The notes under the pieces: generated by a model
The model's input: the letters and a program-made list of their open reading frames with translations, nothing else
What the model was told of the DNA's origin: nothing
Databases searched by the model: none
Source of the DNA: Petrosia ficiformis
Lineage: Eukaryota > Porifera > Demospongiae > Haplosclerida > Petrosiidae
Direction: 5' to 3'
DNA length: 64,000 nt
Assembly: GCA_947044365.1 (NCBI GenBank)
Contig: OX345637.1
Location: forward strand, 2,647,001 to 2,711,000
Shown here: positions 45,101 through 60,100 of the stretch, one piece after another
How the letters are laid out: every line of letters begins with the position of its first letter
Numbering within the stretch: position 1 is the first letter of the stretch
Made by a program: the position numbers and the translations under genes

Positions 45101-48100
45101 ATTATTGCAGTTATCATAATATTTATATTGTAGTTATTGTAAATTAAATTAATTAATAAAAATAGTTATTTGTACTAAGTGAGGATCTTGTTTCAAGGGA
45201 ACTGTCACATGACAAGCAGTTAGGAAAAGTGTGTTAGTCTTGAGTGTGGTGTTATGAATATCATTAAGAATGAATATCATTATGAATATGTGCTCACAAT
45301 AATATTAACAGTCCTCATCTATTACATAAATGTACCTCTGGGTAGGTGAGTGAAGTGGGAGGATGGTGATTTAGATTTATAAATTTGGATCTCTAACTGA
45401 TAAATCCTAAGACTGAGAATACCCTGGATTGGGAACATAAATGCAATGATCATCAACCTCACTCATGACTAACAAATATAATTATGATCCCTTTAATGGC
45501 TTGTAATAAAGTTATTTATATTATTCGTGATAATTATCGTATTACATATTATAATAAACTATATAATACACTAATATAATGAACACTGTGAAGATACATT
45601 AATTCACTGTTCTGTATAAACAGGTTTATGGAGTCAACAAAATACATCTGGACATCCTCCTTTAGGAGTATATGGTTATTCATCATGTACAATTAGGAAC
45701 AACATATATTATTTCGGAGGCTTGTGTGGTCATGATAGTTGCCGTCACAACAACTTATCTTCTTTAAATGTAGAAAACGTAATGTTTAGAAAATTATATA
45801 CAACAAATGAAAATGAAAGTGCCCCTGTCAAGAAAACAAATAGTGGTATGATCTCTTTTCAGACAGAAAAAAATGAAGAATCTCTTTTAGTAGTTGCAGG
45901 AGTTTGTGAAGATTCACCTAGATACAAACAACCTGGAGCACAATACGAGTCGGATATTTTTCGAATTACCACCTTTACCAATGAGTCACATATATTTAAT
46001 ATTACAACTGGTGAGTATATCATTGCATCATACTATCAAATATCATTATAATGTGTTGTTTGATTGTAGTTTTGATATTTATGATGAATACAAAACATAA
46101 CATGAAGCACCTTTGGTGCGTGGCCTCGCCGCTGTAGCTTAAGGATAGGTTGCAATTGCAACAATTAAATAAATGAGATGCAAGAGAGAAAGTAACAAGC
46201 TTAAATTTGAATTGGTTGTTTATATAAAGTTGAATGTTGGTTGAGAGTTTTTCGTGGCTAGACTGATTTCTGATAAATTTAAAAACACATGGAAGATGAC
46301 TAAGAATGATTCTCCATCAGCTATACTGCTTTGCACAACAATAACTACATTACTTACAGTCAAATTACATAATATACTCTTCCAACAAAATTAATATTCA
46401 TTACCTCATTCATTACCAAAATATCTATGCCACAACTGTCAGTTACTAAAGATAATTATCTTATAATGAATTGTACATTGTTAAAACTACAATGAGCAAA
46501 AACATTGAACTTACAGTTCAAATATATGTAATTTGAAAGTCAAACAAAAGTTCAATAATAGCAGAAAGGAAGGTATTGCTCTAAACTGACCTCCACGTTT
46601 GATCTCACGTGATCAAATTGGGTGTGGCTGAGGGTGTGGGTTATTGCAAGTAAATGGCAGAAACTTGAGAGCTTACAGAGATAGAATGTATGAGTCTGTA
46701 ACTTGATAAAACAATGTCTGTGGCAAATCTGTTTTCAATACGATTTTGATAAACTTCTTTCTCTGCTCTATCAAGTCTTTAAATCGACGCTTAAAGCATC
46801 TGCCTAGGATGTGTAGTGAGTTTAGCATTTTCCATTCTAAGTAACTTTTCATACAATTTACTTTGTTATAAAAACAATAGAGCAATAGAAGACCATGTTT
46901 TTGAACGGATCAGAAAGTTTGGTGGCTGTAGGAGGTATGCGTTTGAAGTTATAACTGTTCAAAGTAAAAAAAGTTGGGAAGGAATGAATGAATAACTTGC
47001 TAAAACAATGTCTGGGGCAAATCTTTTTTCAATACGATTTTGATAAACTTCTTTCTCTACTCTATCAAGTCTTTACATCGACGATTAAATTAAAAAAGTG
47101 GGGACAGACAGAATGAATGAATGAATGAATGAATTACAGAATAACAAACAAAGTGCTAAAGACTCGCCCACGTGTAGGCGCGGCGAGCCCAATAATCATT
47201 AGAACTAATAATTTTATTGTGTGATGTTTATTAAGATAGTAATCTTGATCATTAGCCCTTCCCTAAACACCTAACCACAAATAAGAGAAGTCTGTCCTTC
47301 TGTCATTCAATCTATAGTTTGACCACAGGTGTTGATTCTTGTTGTGTAATTAATTATCAATTTGTATTTGTGGTTTATTATGTAAAAGTTTTTCCCCACC
47401 CTTTGTGGTTGATTGTGCAATAGTGAACTGGACAGCTACCAGCTGGTTTTTCTCTGTCAATACTTTTGTATATAATCTCAAATGTTTTTGTTCAAATGTA
47501 TAATATCTACAAATAAAAATTACAGTCCTCAAATTTGTCAATCTATTCGAGAAGAAAATCACAAACATTGGTCCGCCGAACCGGATACCATTGAACACCT
47601 ATTGCTATCTGTTTTCATATGTACTATAGTATACCATGAGCGAAAATTCACATGTCCACAAAAAACGAAGAGGAGTTGCTCGTGCCCCTCCATTACCAAA
47701 CTTAGCGACAAAGTCGCTGAATTAGAGACATTGACAAGTAATCCGGATACTCTTACCATAGCACAGAGTCTGGTTGGCAGACTGAAGGATTTAAACACTG
47801 ATTTCAAAACTCATGACTTAGCTATCGTTGATCTGATCGATGATGAGGAAGAATTAAGTATGGAACAAGATGCCCTTGACCACCATGACGACAAGATAGT
47901 CGAGATAGAAGCTCACCTTCAACGACTGATATCTAATCTTGCTTCAGCATCAAGAATTGATCCCAAGAGAACAGTACTAAAACGGCTGACGCAAGTAAAG
48001 GAAAAATTACGGGTCATTGGAGAATCCGTGAGAACTGCCTCGGAAGACATGGATGGTATTTGTAAACTTCATCAACATGAAGAACAGTTGTCAGACTTTA

Positions 48101-51100
48101 AGGCTGATTTGAGGGAAATTCGAGCCACCATCCTGGGATTTTATCTAGAATCCACTGATACTCTTGTTGAGGAACAAACATCTGTCGAATCGACCATTTT
48201 TGATTGCTCCTTGGCTATCAAGAGACGACTTCACTCTAAACCCAGTGAAGAAGGCAGTGGTAATACCGTTTCTCCAGGGGTAAAGCTCCCGAAGCATGAT
48301 GTTCCCACTTTCAATGGAGACATCCTGAATTGGAAAAACTTTTGGCAGCAATTCCAAGTATTCGTCCATGACCGATCAAGCTTGACAAACACCGAAAAGC
48401 TAGTTTATCTACAGAATTCTATCAAAGATGGCACTGCAAAACACACAATAGAAGGTCTCACGAAATCTGGTGAGCACTACGAAAAAGCAGTTGACTGCCT
48501 GAAAGCACGATATGATCGTCCCCGTATCATACACCAAACACATGTACGCAAAATATTGGAAACTCCTAGTTTGAAGGACGGAAGTGGGAAGGAGCTACGC
48601 ACTCTTCACGACACTGTTGTTCAGCACTTGCGAGCATTGAAAAGTATGGGACACGAAACACCTAGTTCGTTTGTTACATCCATGTTGGAGCTCAAACTCG
48701 ATAGTAACACGATGTTAGAATGGCAGCAATACAGCCAAAAATATGCTGACGTTCCTAACCATCAAGAATTGTTGGAGTTTATTAACCTACGAGCACAAGC
48801 AGCTGAAGCGACACATTCCGAGAGAAAGCAACCAAGGAGTATCCCACCTATCTACCATGCTAGCAAACCCTTCAAGGGGAACTCATCCCACAAACAAGTT
48901 AATTCATTTGCTGCAAGTACTCAGTCCACAGGAAATTGTCCAGCATGTAAGTCCACAACCCATCCATTGTATATTTGTAATAGTTTTAAATTGTTATCCC
49001 ATGATAACAAGATTGCTTTATTGAAAGCCAATGATTATTGTATCAATCGCTTACGCCCTGGGCACTTTATCAAGGATTGCAAATCCCTGCATCATTGTAA
49101 ACGATGTCAGAGGCCACATCACACATTGTTGCATATTGAGAATCAGGAAAATCAAAGTAAAAACATCGGTACAGATCTCGTGACGACCAATTCACATCAT
49201 GTATCAGTCGGAATTGAACCCAATATGTTGCTTATGACCTGTCAAATTCTCGTAGAGACTCCTCAGGGAACTGTTAAGGCTCGAGCCCTTCTAGATTCTG
49301 CATCTTCAGCATCATTTGTATCCGAGAGGCTTGCACAGACTCTCCAACTTCAACGTCTTTCTCAGAGTGCTAAGATATGCGGCATAGCCAATTTGAACTC
49401 AGACACTCGAGCATTTCCCATAACAAAATTTGAAGTTCGTTCCTTACACTCAAATCGTTCCCTTCGTCACAAACACAACGTGAATGCTGTCATTGTGCCA
49501 CGTGTCACTTGTGATTTACCGGTACATACACTTCCTTTTCACAAAGAATGGAAGCACCTCGAAGGTTGGAAACTAGCAGATCCTAAGTTCGGAAGACCGG
49601 GTAGGATTCATATCTTACTCGGAGTAGACATATTCGTGAACGTTATACGTCAAGGCCGGCGGAAGGGATCCCAAGGTTCACCAATGGCTATTGAAACTGA
49701 ATTTGGTTGGGTCCTTGCTGTATGACCCCAGAAGAACGGACAGTCATGCGTCAATTCCAATCAACACACTCACGAACCCCCGAAGGTAGATTTGTGGTAC
49801 CTCTCCCCAGGAGAGTCATGGATGGTCAAATAGGCGAGTCTAGATCCCAAGCAGTACAAAGATTCACGTCTTTTGAAAGGTCACTTCATGCCAAGCATCA
49901 ATTCAATGCAAGTTAGGGATGAGTATTTCAAATCCCAACATGCAAAAGAACTTCCCAAGGTTGATCTAGAGAAACCCCCATATCAAGTGTTCTACTTACC
50001 TATGCACGCTGTGCGTAAAGAAACCATCACGACCACCAAAGTTCGAGCAGTTCTTGACACATCAGCCAAATCATCAAGTGGAGTTTCTCTCAACGACACG
50101 TTATTGGTAGGACCAACTACTTTGGTAGATGTCCTCATGCGTTTTCGAATGTATCGTATTGCATTAACAACTGAAATTAGTCGTATGTATCGAGCAGTTT
50201 TATTAACGAAATTCGATAGGGATCTTCACAGATTTGTAGGGCGTTCAAACCCTAATACCCCCCTAAGGGATTATCGCATGACCAGAGTCACCTTTGGCGT
50301 TTCAGCATCCTCCTTCATAGCTAACATGTGCGTAAAACAGAACATTCTTGATTTTGCTGTTGACTATCCCGAAGCCGCCCGAGAAACCACCAAGTCATTC
50401 TATGTTGATGATGGGCTTACTGGAGCTGACACAATTGAAGAAACGATAAGGTTACAGCACGAATTACAAGAACTATTCAGTAAAGGAGGATTCCTACTAC
50501 GGAAATGGATTTCGAGCAGCCCAACCGTATTATGTCGTATTGATCCTGAGCTCAGGGATACCCAATCAACCATTTCAATTTCTGATCCTGAAGCCAGTTA
50601 CACAAAGGCTTTAGGAATCGAATGGAGTTCACACCATAACACCTTTAAACTCACAATTGCTGCTCTCCCACCTATGGAAGCCTTAACAAAACGAGCTCTT
50701 GTCTCAGACATTGCCAAGACATCTGATGCATTGGGATGGTTCTCACCTGTCATTGTGAAAGCAAAAATATCCCTAGATGCTATTACCCCAAAGATGTCAA
50801 GGTCGTTTCAATTCAACTCCATGGATTTTCAGATGCTTCAGAAAAGGCATACTCGGGAGTCGTATACCTCAGAATGGAAGACCCAAACGGAAGTTCATAT
50901 ACGTCCTTGGTGATGTCAAAAACTAGAGTAGCACCTATCAAGAGACAAACCATTCCTCGTTTGGAGCTTTGTGGGGCACTCTTGTTAGCCCAATTGTTAC
51001 ACAACTGTAAAGAAGTGTTGAATGTACCCATGGAAGATGTTTTCGCTTGGACTGACTCCACCATAGTACTGAATTGGATTCAAGGAAATCCCCGTCGATT

Positions 51101-54100
51101 CAAGACATACATGGGGAATCGTGTATCTCAGATTATGGATCTCATATCACCGAGTCAGTGGAGACACGTGAATGGGACGGAGAATCCGGCCGATTGCGCC
51201 TCTCAAGGTTTATTTCCGTCTGAGATCCTAACCCATCACCTCTGGTGGGAAGGCCCCCTTGGCTCAAGACTACTCCAAACGAATGGCCTATTCATGCGAG
51301 TCCAGAAGTCGACCTGAGCTCAGAAGATCTTGAGTTATGTTCATTTGTCACAACTACAACCCTTAACGTTGTACCCCTCATCCCATTTGACAAATTCTCC
51401 TCGTTCAGCTACTATACGAGAATCGTTGTGTGGATCATCAGATTCGGCAAAAACTGTCTCTCTAGAAAACGAAATGTTAGCCATAAAACTGGACCATTGT
51501 CGGTACAAGAACTTAATCAAGCCAGTAATTACTGGATTTCCATCGTACAGGGCACTTATTTCCACAAAGAAATTCAATTGCTCAAAAACAGACTCGAGCT
51601 CTCGTCCAACAGCACACTGCTATCTCTCAATCCCTTGTTGGATGACCATGGTATTCTTCGTGTTGGCGGAAGACAACAAAATGCGAAATTCTCCTACAAC
51701 AGTAAATACCCAGTTATCATCCATGGTAAGCATCCTTTAACCAAACTGTTAATTCGTTCTGAACATATACGCCTTTTACACACTGGTTCACTGTTATTGT
51801 TTGCTTCTCTATCACGTGTACACCATATTATTGGAGGACTAAAGCAGTTCGATCAATAACCAGAAGTTGTGTCACCTGTCGACGTAGATCATCTCGACCG
51901 TCACCACAGATGATGGGCTGACTTCCCATTGAACGTATCACTCCTGACGCAGTATTCAGCAGAACGGGCATTGACTATGCTGGACCAGTTTATGTAAAGC
52001 AAGGCTACACTCGTAAACCAGTAATACTCAAGGCTTATATCTGTGTATTTGTTTCTCTTTCAGTCAAAGCAGTTCACTTGGAACTAGTATCAGACTTGAC
52101 CTCTGAAGCATTCATAGCATGCTTGAGAAGATTCATTCTAGAAGAGGAAAACCGACCCTGCTCTGGAGTGATCATGGCACCAATTTTGTTTGATCCAAGC
52201 GTATTATTCAAGAATTATTTGAGTTTTTACAGAAGACCACCGTGAATAAAGTGATAGCCAATTTCTGTTCTAGTCATGGAATACAATGGGACTTTATACC
52301 AGAGCGGACACCAGACTTCGGTGGACTATGGGAAGCTGCAGTTAAAAGTCTAAAGACCATTTATTATTATTTATTATCAATTTGTATTTGTGGTTTATTA
52401 TGTAATAGTTTTTCCCCACCCTTTGTGGTTGATTGTGCAATAGTGAACTGGACAGCTACCAGCTGGTTTTTCTCTGTCAATACTTTTGTATATAATCTCA
52501 AACTTTTTTGTTCAAATGTATAATATCTACAAATAAAAATTACAGTCCTCAAATTTGTCAATCTATTCGAGAAGAAAATCACAAACAACAGGCATACAAT
52601 ACTATTATACTATATACAGTGAATTTAGTGATACTATATAGTACTGTGTATGTTATGAACTTATTAGTACTTCATAGGGTGTGTATATGTGAGACGACAC
52701 TAAGTCAACAATACTAAATCAACACTTCCTAGTTATACTTATGATAATCAGTGTTACTATCTTTATCTTTAGGGAAATGGATTACACCAAATGTCACTGG
52801 TAGACGACCTCCACCATGCTCTGACTTTACTCTCTTATCGTTATCCGGAAGTAGAGCACTTCTATATGGAGGAAGAACTCGTGATCCATTATTCAGTGAT
52901 GTAATATACATAGCTACTATAACTGGATATGAACTAGTGAGTATAATAATTATAGTTAACTCTTTGAACGCGGGGGCAGTAAACGTCATTCACCACAATC
53001 ACGCGAGCGTTGTTTGACCTTGACCTTTAAATTTTATTTTCAAGAAAGAAGCTTCTTGTTGAGTTCTAAGCATGTGGAAAGCTTAATTATGGACGAGATG
53101 AGCAACCTTTGTAAGGTTTAGACTATCAGTGGAGGTTTTAAAGAAAGACGCTGACACAGAGAGCTCAAGTAACCATCAATCATTTTCTCATAATCTGCTC
53201 GATGTTTGTTGGTATGTTGGATACTCTAGACACCCGGAGACAGTGTGCAGTTGAGTACTGATCATGTTTCAGCGAGTCTTCACAATCTAAGGTATGTTTC
53301 TGCTTTTTTTCATAGTGTAATATGTAACTATATATATGTGTATATATACAAAGAGAGAGAGCTAGATAAATAATAATTGAATACAAGTATGGTTGTGTGC
53401 CTAATAATTATGCTTGTACTGTTGTATGAGAAAACATATAGTAAGGATGCATTACTGTATGTATGTGTATATATATATACAAAGAGAGAGAGAGAGCTAG
53501 ATAAATAATAATTGAATACAAGTATGGTTGTGTGCCTAATAATTATGCATGTAGTGTTGTAGGAGAAAACGTAAAGTAAGGATGCATTGCTGTATTACTT
53601 ATAGATATCTAGTAGGATCTACATATGTATGGTATAATTCGAAACATGGAACAATACATAGGCTGACGTCACACTGTTTACACTTGTATGTTGATGTCTT
53701 CCTTCCTCTCCCTTTTTTGAAACTGCACACTACACATTCCAGCTGTTTAGTTTTACCACATTGCCGCTGGTCTACTTTTGTAGGGAAGTGACGTTCTGTA
53801 AGACGAGCAACAGAGGGAAGAGAATGTTTGCATGACTGATGAGAATTTCCTGCTATGTCAAATCCAGTCCTGTTCAATAGTTCCATTGCCAGCTGTGTTC
53901 TGAACTGTTGATGTGATAGTTGTTTTGATCCATCAGTTGATAGTTTATACAAAATGTAGGAGTTCACAATAGCCAGGTCTAACAGGTGAAAAAAAGTTCT
54001 CTTCCACCATTTAATTGTTCGATGGTTGAACCCATAGTAAGATAGTAACTGATCTGCCTTGTCCACTCCACCCATATATGTATTGTATTGCTCAACCATC

Positions 54101-57100
54101 ACTGGTTTTTCTATTTCTTCCCTTCCCCCTACAGCATGTCTAGTTCGTCGTCGTTTGGAAATGATGTCATCATTATGGATTGTGCTCAGCATGGTCACCA
54201 ATCGTTTATCCTGCCATTGTAATGCGATAAGTCCCTCGGATATCTCTACTGCTCTAACATCTCCTTTGTTTATATCAGTCTTATTCCTAAATTGTTTGGG
54301 CATCCCCCTTCTGTCAACACGTACAGTTCAACACGCACCAAATCCCAAATGATTTAGTTCTGTATATAAGGCTGGACTTGTATAAAAGTTATCCGTATAT
54401 ATATGATGGCCTCTAGGTAAACATTCAACCAGCTGGATAACTGTTGCATGTGTTACGGTCCGATCTTGAGTTGATAGAGATTCATCTTTACCTATGAAAA
54501 GAAGATAATTATAGGAAAATACATTTTGATGTTCAAAAAAAGGAGACAGCTATAACACTTACCAGTATATAAGCTCCAATTATAAGTATATCCAGTTTTT
54601 GAGTCAGCTAAAACATAAGCTTTTAATCCCCACTTGTTAGGTTTTTTTGGTAGATACTGGATAAACCATATCCTACCCTTAAAACTCACCATAGATTCAT
54701 CCACTGCTAGCTCACGACTAGGGTTGTATGCAAATTGGAAATTGGATAACAGAGGTCTCAAAATTGGCCTTATTTTAAATAGTGGGTCATAACCAGGTTC
54801 ACCTTTCCTTTTGCTCTTTTTGTTGTCATTGAGATGTATGAATTTTAGAATCACAGAGAATCTATCTCTGGTCATATTTCGTGAAAAGGCATTTGTGCCA
54901 AAAGGCCAGGTTTTTACCCAGTAGTCATCTATTCTGGGATAGTGAATGACCCCCATAATAATTATTATGGCTATGAATTGTAGTAATTCTGTAAGATTAT
55001 GTATCTTTTTCTTCCAGGTATGAAGTCTTGATTGCCTGGGAATATCTGGATTTGCTCCAAAATGTTGATCAGCGTACAGATTTGTCTGAGTGACTATGTG
55101 GTCCAAAATGCTATCAGTCATAAGAAGCTGGAAGTAGTCAATAGGTGTTTTGTTTGACATATCAAGGCTACAAGCTGGTCCTTCTGCAAAGTCCTGATTT
55201 TGACTGGCTTCTCTTGAAAAGCATCCATTACTATCAATACCATCACTGTTCTCTGTCATCATTTCACCATTTGTTTCCTCAATTTCTACCTCTTCATTAT
55301 CGTCATTGCCTTCATTTGCATCCATCATTTGCATCATTTCTATTTCATCTACATAGCCATCAAATTCATCTCCACTGTCGATTTCATCTTCTGGTCCATC
55401 TAATAATTCCAAAAACTTGATCTGTGTTGTATCTTGCCATATTTTTGGAAATAGTAATTAATAATTTGAACTCTTCACTACTAAAATAACAAAGGAGGGG
55501 CTCTCATAGACCTGTGGTAACTTACTGTAATAATTTTAGCACCTGCGCATATATATATATGCGCACCGCGTTCAAGCATGTTATACGCATGCGCATATAT
55601 ATATGCGCACCGCGTTCAAAGGGTTAATATAATATGAAACTGATAATCATGTGGTCATTAATAACTACAACAATAACAATAAAACAATCAAGTATAATAT
55701 TAAGAAAATACTTGTTTTATAGTCCTATAATAATCTTCACAGCAAAATTGCTAAATTCAATACCAGCCAAATGTAGATATCATGAAAATTGCTAAATTAA
55801 GTACATGCAAACAATAGTCACCTTAAGATATGATTAATAATTATACTGGTGACTATTGTTTATAATATATTGTATAATTGTTGTACATGTATGTTTATAA
55901 TTGATCATGTTTTGTGAGTGATACATGTCATATGAACTGTTATTATATTTCTATAGAATTGGGAGATAATACACAAACCAGTAGGAGAACATCCAATGGA
56001 GAGGTTTGGACATGCAGCCACTGTAATTAGTGGTTGTGTTCAAGAGATAATGATAACAATAGGAGGACAGTGTAAAGGTTGGACGACACTGAATGATTGT
56101 TGGGTGATGGATGTTAGGAACAACAAACACAAAAAGGTATTATACATTTGTTATTATTATCACATGATGATCATGAGACAGATAATTATTAAGAATTTTT
56201 TTATAATACTAAATTGATGTATGATTTGTTTGTTTATTTGTTTTGTAATGTCAACACAATCTTGAGACTGTTGTATAAAGTGTGAGGAGTATACATATAT
56301 CTACAATCATGTAACAAATTTGTTTGTTGTTTAGCTAATTAGACACAATCCATCAAAATTTCCATATTATAAACAGGATATCACTAATATTTATATATCT
56401 GTGTATCTAAGATAATAGTCTTAAAGCTTCTGTTTTCAATATCCTGTGACATACATGTGATATTCACCTGATATAATGATTTAGAAATACTATAGACATG
56501 TGTTGTGATTTTCTTGTAATAATGAAGTCATATATACATAACAATGTATTGTAATTCTACAGATACTCTTACCAGATAATGTAAGTAAGAGATTTTACCA
56601 CTCCTTATCATCACTTGCTATAAGTCCAACAAATGTATTACTTGTTGTGTTTGGAGGAAAGAGAAGTGGTTTTGTTCTTGATCCAATCAGTGATACACAT
56701 GTTATTGAACTCGGTGAGTATACACATTTCCACACATTCTCATTTGTATAATTATTATTATTTCTTATCACTGGATATAGACTGTGATGTATATTAAATG
56801 AAAAATTCATGCATTTTGTGAATTTTAATCATTCCTGAGTTTCTAATTTAATTAACATCCTGTATAAATATACTGTTCATTATATTATTTGATGATATAT
56901 ACTGTTTCAAGCTAGTGTTATATAAACATGTTATTATTACAGTCATATTAGAATTTGTTTATTTATCTACCCTACTGTATTGTATTTGGAGACAATATCA
57001 CTACATTGTTCTATAGTGCTATACAAGATGATGTATATTGTTACCTTTACAGATTTTATTATATATTTTAATCAAATGTAATGATTGTATTTTTATACAT

Positions 57101-60100
57101 GTTGTTACAAGATAAACAAGTGTATATAGAGAAAAAACATCCCTATATTTGCTTTGTGATGACTGTGTATTAAGCATTGCTGATGGCACTAGTGTCTCTA
57201 CCTTTCTGTGTACTCCTGGAGCCTGAAGACGTAAGTGAAAGCCTAATTGCAGTCTAAATACACAGATGTCTGATGAACTGACTGAGGTACTCCTTCAAGG
57301 TTCTAAATGATGACTTCCTCGTGTCTGAAATTCAACAACTTATCATACTTACTTGTTAAAGATTCTTGCATAATATCTATACTGTTTCTCTGCTATATAC
57401 AACAGTTATTAGCAGTTTTACATCCTTTCTGAATCTTCCTGGCTGGTCTGTAGCTCAAAGTTTCAAACGCGCGTTCTTTTACGCGCCACGCCCATTAATT
57501 GACCGAGCCCCCCCGGGAATGACGCAACTTCCTTAACTACGTATACAACACATAGTCGTGCAAGTGACACAAGAATATATATATATATATATACAGTAAA
57601 CCCTGTGGAAAGCAATTATAGGGATGGCACTACGGGCCATAAAAAAATATGTATGTGTACATGTATGTACATTATATGGGTTTAGGTTTATCTTCCTATT
57701 ATATACACAGGATTACTGATAATATATTTCAATATTACAAATGGAAATATTGTTAAAAACTGTGTAATCAATATTACTAACCTACTGTTTCATAGTAACA
57801 TATTTAAATTGATATAATTTATTCTATTTAGCTGTGAAATCTCCCATCTACTGACTATACATGTATATTGCATATTTGAAGTATATTAATATGTGACCAA
57901 ATTTCCAAAAACCAGACTTATGGGATAATTATTAATTTTGAGATATGAGTGAAAACAGACAGTTATGACTTACTCGAGTAATCACTGTTTTAGTACATAA
58001 AAAGCTTCATTTACATCTTACCTATTCACTCATCCCTCCAGAGAGGTTTGGAGAGATCTCTGTGCTTCGCTAGCCACTAAAAGTGTTTAATCATTACAAT
58101 GAAGGTGTGTGACTAAAATGGTTTAATCCCTTGCTGAATTTTTGTCTTTTGCTGGATTAGTGTGTATTTTGTATCATTCTGGAGCTAATTAAATACTCTG
58201 TTCAGGTAATACAAAAAAATAAAATTTGAAATTATATCCCATAAGCATGGTTTTCACAAATCTGGTCACATATAATTAATTGTAATACTTTTTTCTCCAC
58301 TAACATTGTAATTAGTATGGAGTGACATTAGTCAATGGTCTGTAGGCAGTGTTTGGAATTTAGATGAATTAAACAGCCATCATCAGCAAAGATGCTATTC
58401 ATCATATCTGTTCCAGCGAGATGTGCAAAAGCTTACTGCACAACTTGAATTAGCTGACCAGACAAGAAGAATGCTGATGACAACAAAAGAGATGGAATTA
58501 TTTGAAAAAGAATCTGATATTGTGAGGCTAAATTATGCAATAAGGGAAAGAGATGAAAAAGTAAATAAATTGGAATGGAAAGTACAACTAGCTATGAATA
58601 GAGAAGGTATGTATTGTACTGATGTGTAAAGCAATGGTAATCATTGTGTTTTTTAGAGTCTCAACTTTCAGACTATGATAGTATATCAATTGAAATGAAG
58701 CCAGAAGAATCAAAGTTCAAGACAGAGTCTGTTTTGATGATAAAAGGTATAAAGTAGCAAAATGTTCATTAACATGGCATCTTATTATAAGGATATTTTA
58801 ATCAGAGGAAGAATATGTGAAGAGTGGATGTATGAAGAGTGAAGGAAATTATGAGGAACACCCTGTATTTCATACTTCTGAATCAAAACTTGTCAAACAG
58901 GAATTTCATCAAGGTTTATCAAACTAATAGTTTATTATACACACCAATGATATTATATTTGATACAAGTTAATTATGTTTTTTGTTAGCAGATGTATCAC
59001 ACGAAACATATGATAATCAGTCCAAAGAATATTTCCAAAAGGAAAATTTGATTAGACGTTTTAGTAGTGCAAGAGATGATCTGCTTACTTTTCTAAAGAA
59101 GGAAATAGGGAATGTGCAAGATCATAAAGAATCATTTGATGATGAAGTGGAGAAGGGCTTTACAAGAGTGCTAGGTTAGTTAGAAACAATTATCACTATA
59201 GCTTTCAGCAGTTAACCTCATAGACCCAGTGATGTACCAACAGAGTACTACTGTTGATATGGATGAAGATATGAAGAAATGTGTGGAATCTGTAGATACT
59301 ATAAAATATCCTAAGGATGCTGCAACTCAGTTTAATTATCTCATTCCTTTGAGAGGTAAATAAGAATCTTTTTATTGCTTGTATGGTTGTTGTAGCTGCT
59401 TGCCATCACATTTATAATCATAGTATAATTTTATTGATCAATTGATTTTAGATTATCACAGTGGTGTAATGATTGCTGGAGAGAATCTGTTTGTTCTTCA
59501 AGGAGATTCATCCCATTTTCTTAACTGGGAAGAGTATGGAATCAGAATAAATATCCAACGAGGGTCCATTCCACCATCAGAAACATGCGAAATAGGTGTT
59601 CAGGTTCTCATTGGAGGTCAGTTCTCTATACCTGAGGGTTATGAGATGGTCAGTGGTGTCTATGCTATCTCCATTTCTTCAACTCTACTGAAACCATTGG
59701 AGTTAGAAGTTCAACACTGTGTCAACCTTACAAGGGAAGACCAGACCAGATACCTCAGTTTTGTTGTGAGTGAAAGGAATAATCCTGGGCAATACAACTT
59801 CGAATTACTGAGTGGAGGGAAATTTGACCATACTACAAGGTATGGTAAGATTTATCGATCACACTTCAGTGAGACAACAATTGTGAAGAAGCAATGTCCT
59901 TCTCCTTCCACTACATTCGCTGCAACATCAGCAGTTGAAAAGACTAGTGAAAAACCATCGGAAGGTATGCACATATATCTTTCTTTAATGATTATTTTCG
60001 TTTCATTCTTTTTTTAAATCGGGTAGATGAGCAACTTGGATCATCAACTACATTACATACTAAGAGACATGGGAGTGATGTTGAAGAATCTGTTGCTAAA

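Larger units (their letters stand above)
47353..52587 (+). mobile_element. BEL/Pao LTR retrotransposon, about 5.2 kb
   Basis: Two 215-bp LTRs (47353-47567, 52373-52587) differ at about three positions, so the insertion is recent. A likely primer-binding site, TGGTCCGCCGAACC, starts one base after the 5' LTR. Inside are gag with a zinc-knuckle region, aspartic protease, reverse transcriptase, RNase H and integrase, the BEL/Pao order. Pol is split over several frames and the integrase tail runs into the 3' LTR, so this copy is not autonomous. No matching target duplication is visible. Confidence 0.92.
46011..52772 (+). other. Kelch intron 3, 6.76 kb, carrying BEL/Pao
   Basis: Besides the BEL/Pao element it holds a 97-bp direct duplication (46699-46795 and 46993-47089) and CpG-rich patches (about 46117-46140 and 47165-47190) sharing CTCGCCGC. 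These may be the ends of a further short element. Confidence 0.6.
42245..56713 (+). other. Kelch beta-propeller exons 2-6
   Basis: Each exon supplies one or two blades, with double-glycine strands followed by hydrophobic or aromatic residues: LYCWGG (exon 2), IYYFGG and LLVVAG (exon 3), ALLYGG (exon 4), IMITIGG with NDCWVMD (exon 5), LLVVFGG (exon 6). Six motifs would make a closed six-blade propeller. The exons are spread over 14.5 kb only because of the insertions in introns 2-4. Confidence 0.82.

Noticed and set aside
46100..46180. Possible tRNA-like or structured RNA in a CpG-rich patch
   Set aside because: No cloverleaf or A/B promoter boxes could be drawn. It looks like a transposon end instead.
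49707..49916. Separate small gene between BEL Gag and RT
   Set aside because: It is the bridging part of the BEL polyprotein in a shifted frame, not an independent gene.
55145..55420. Plus-strand open frame rich in His and Phe
   Set aside because: It is antisense to the acidic N terminus of the piggyBac transposase.
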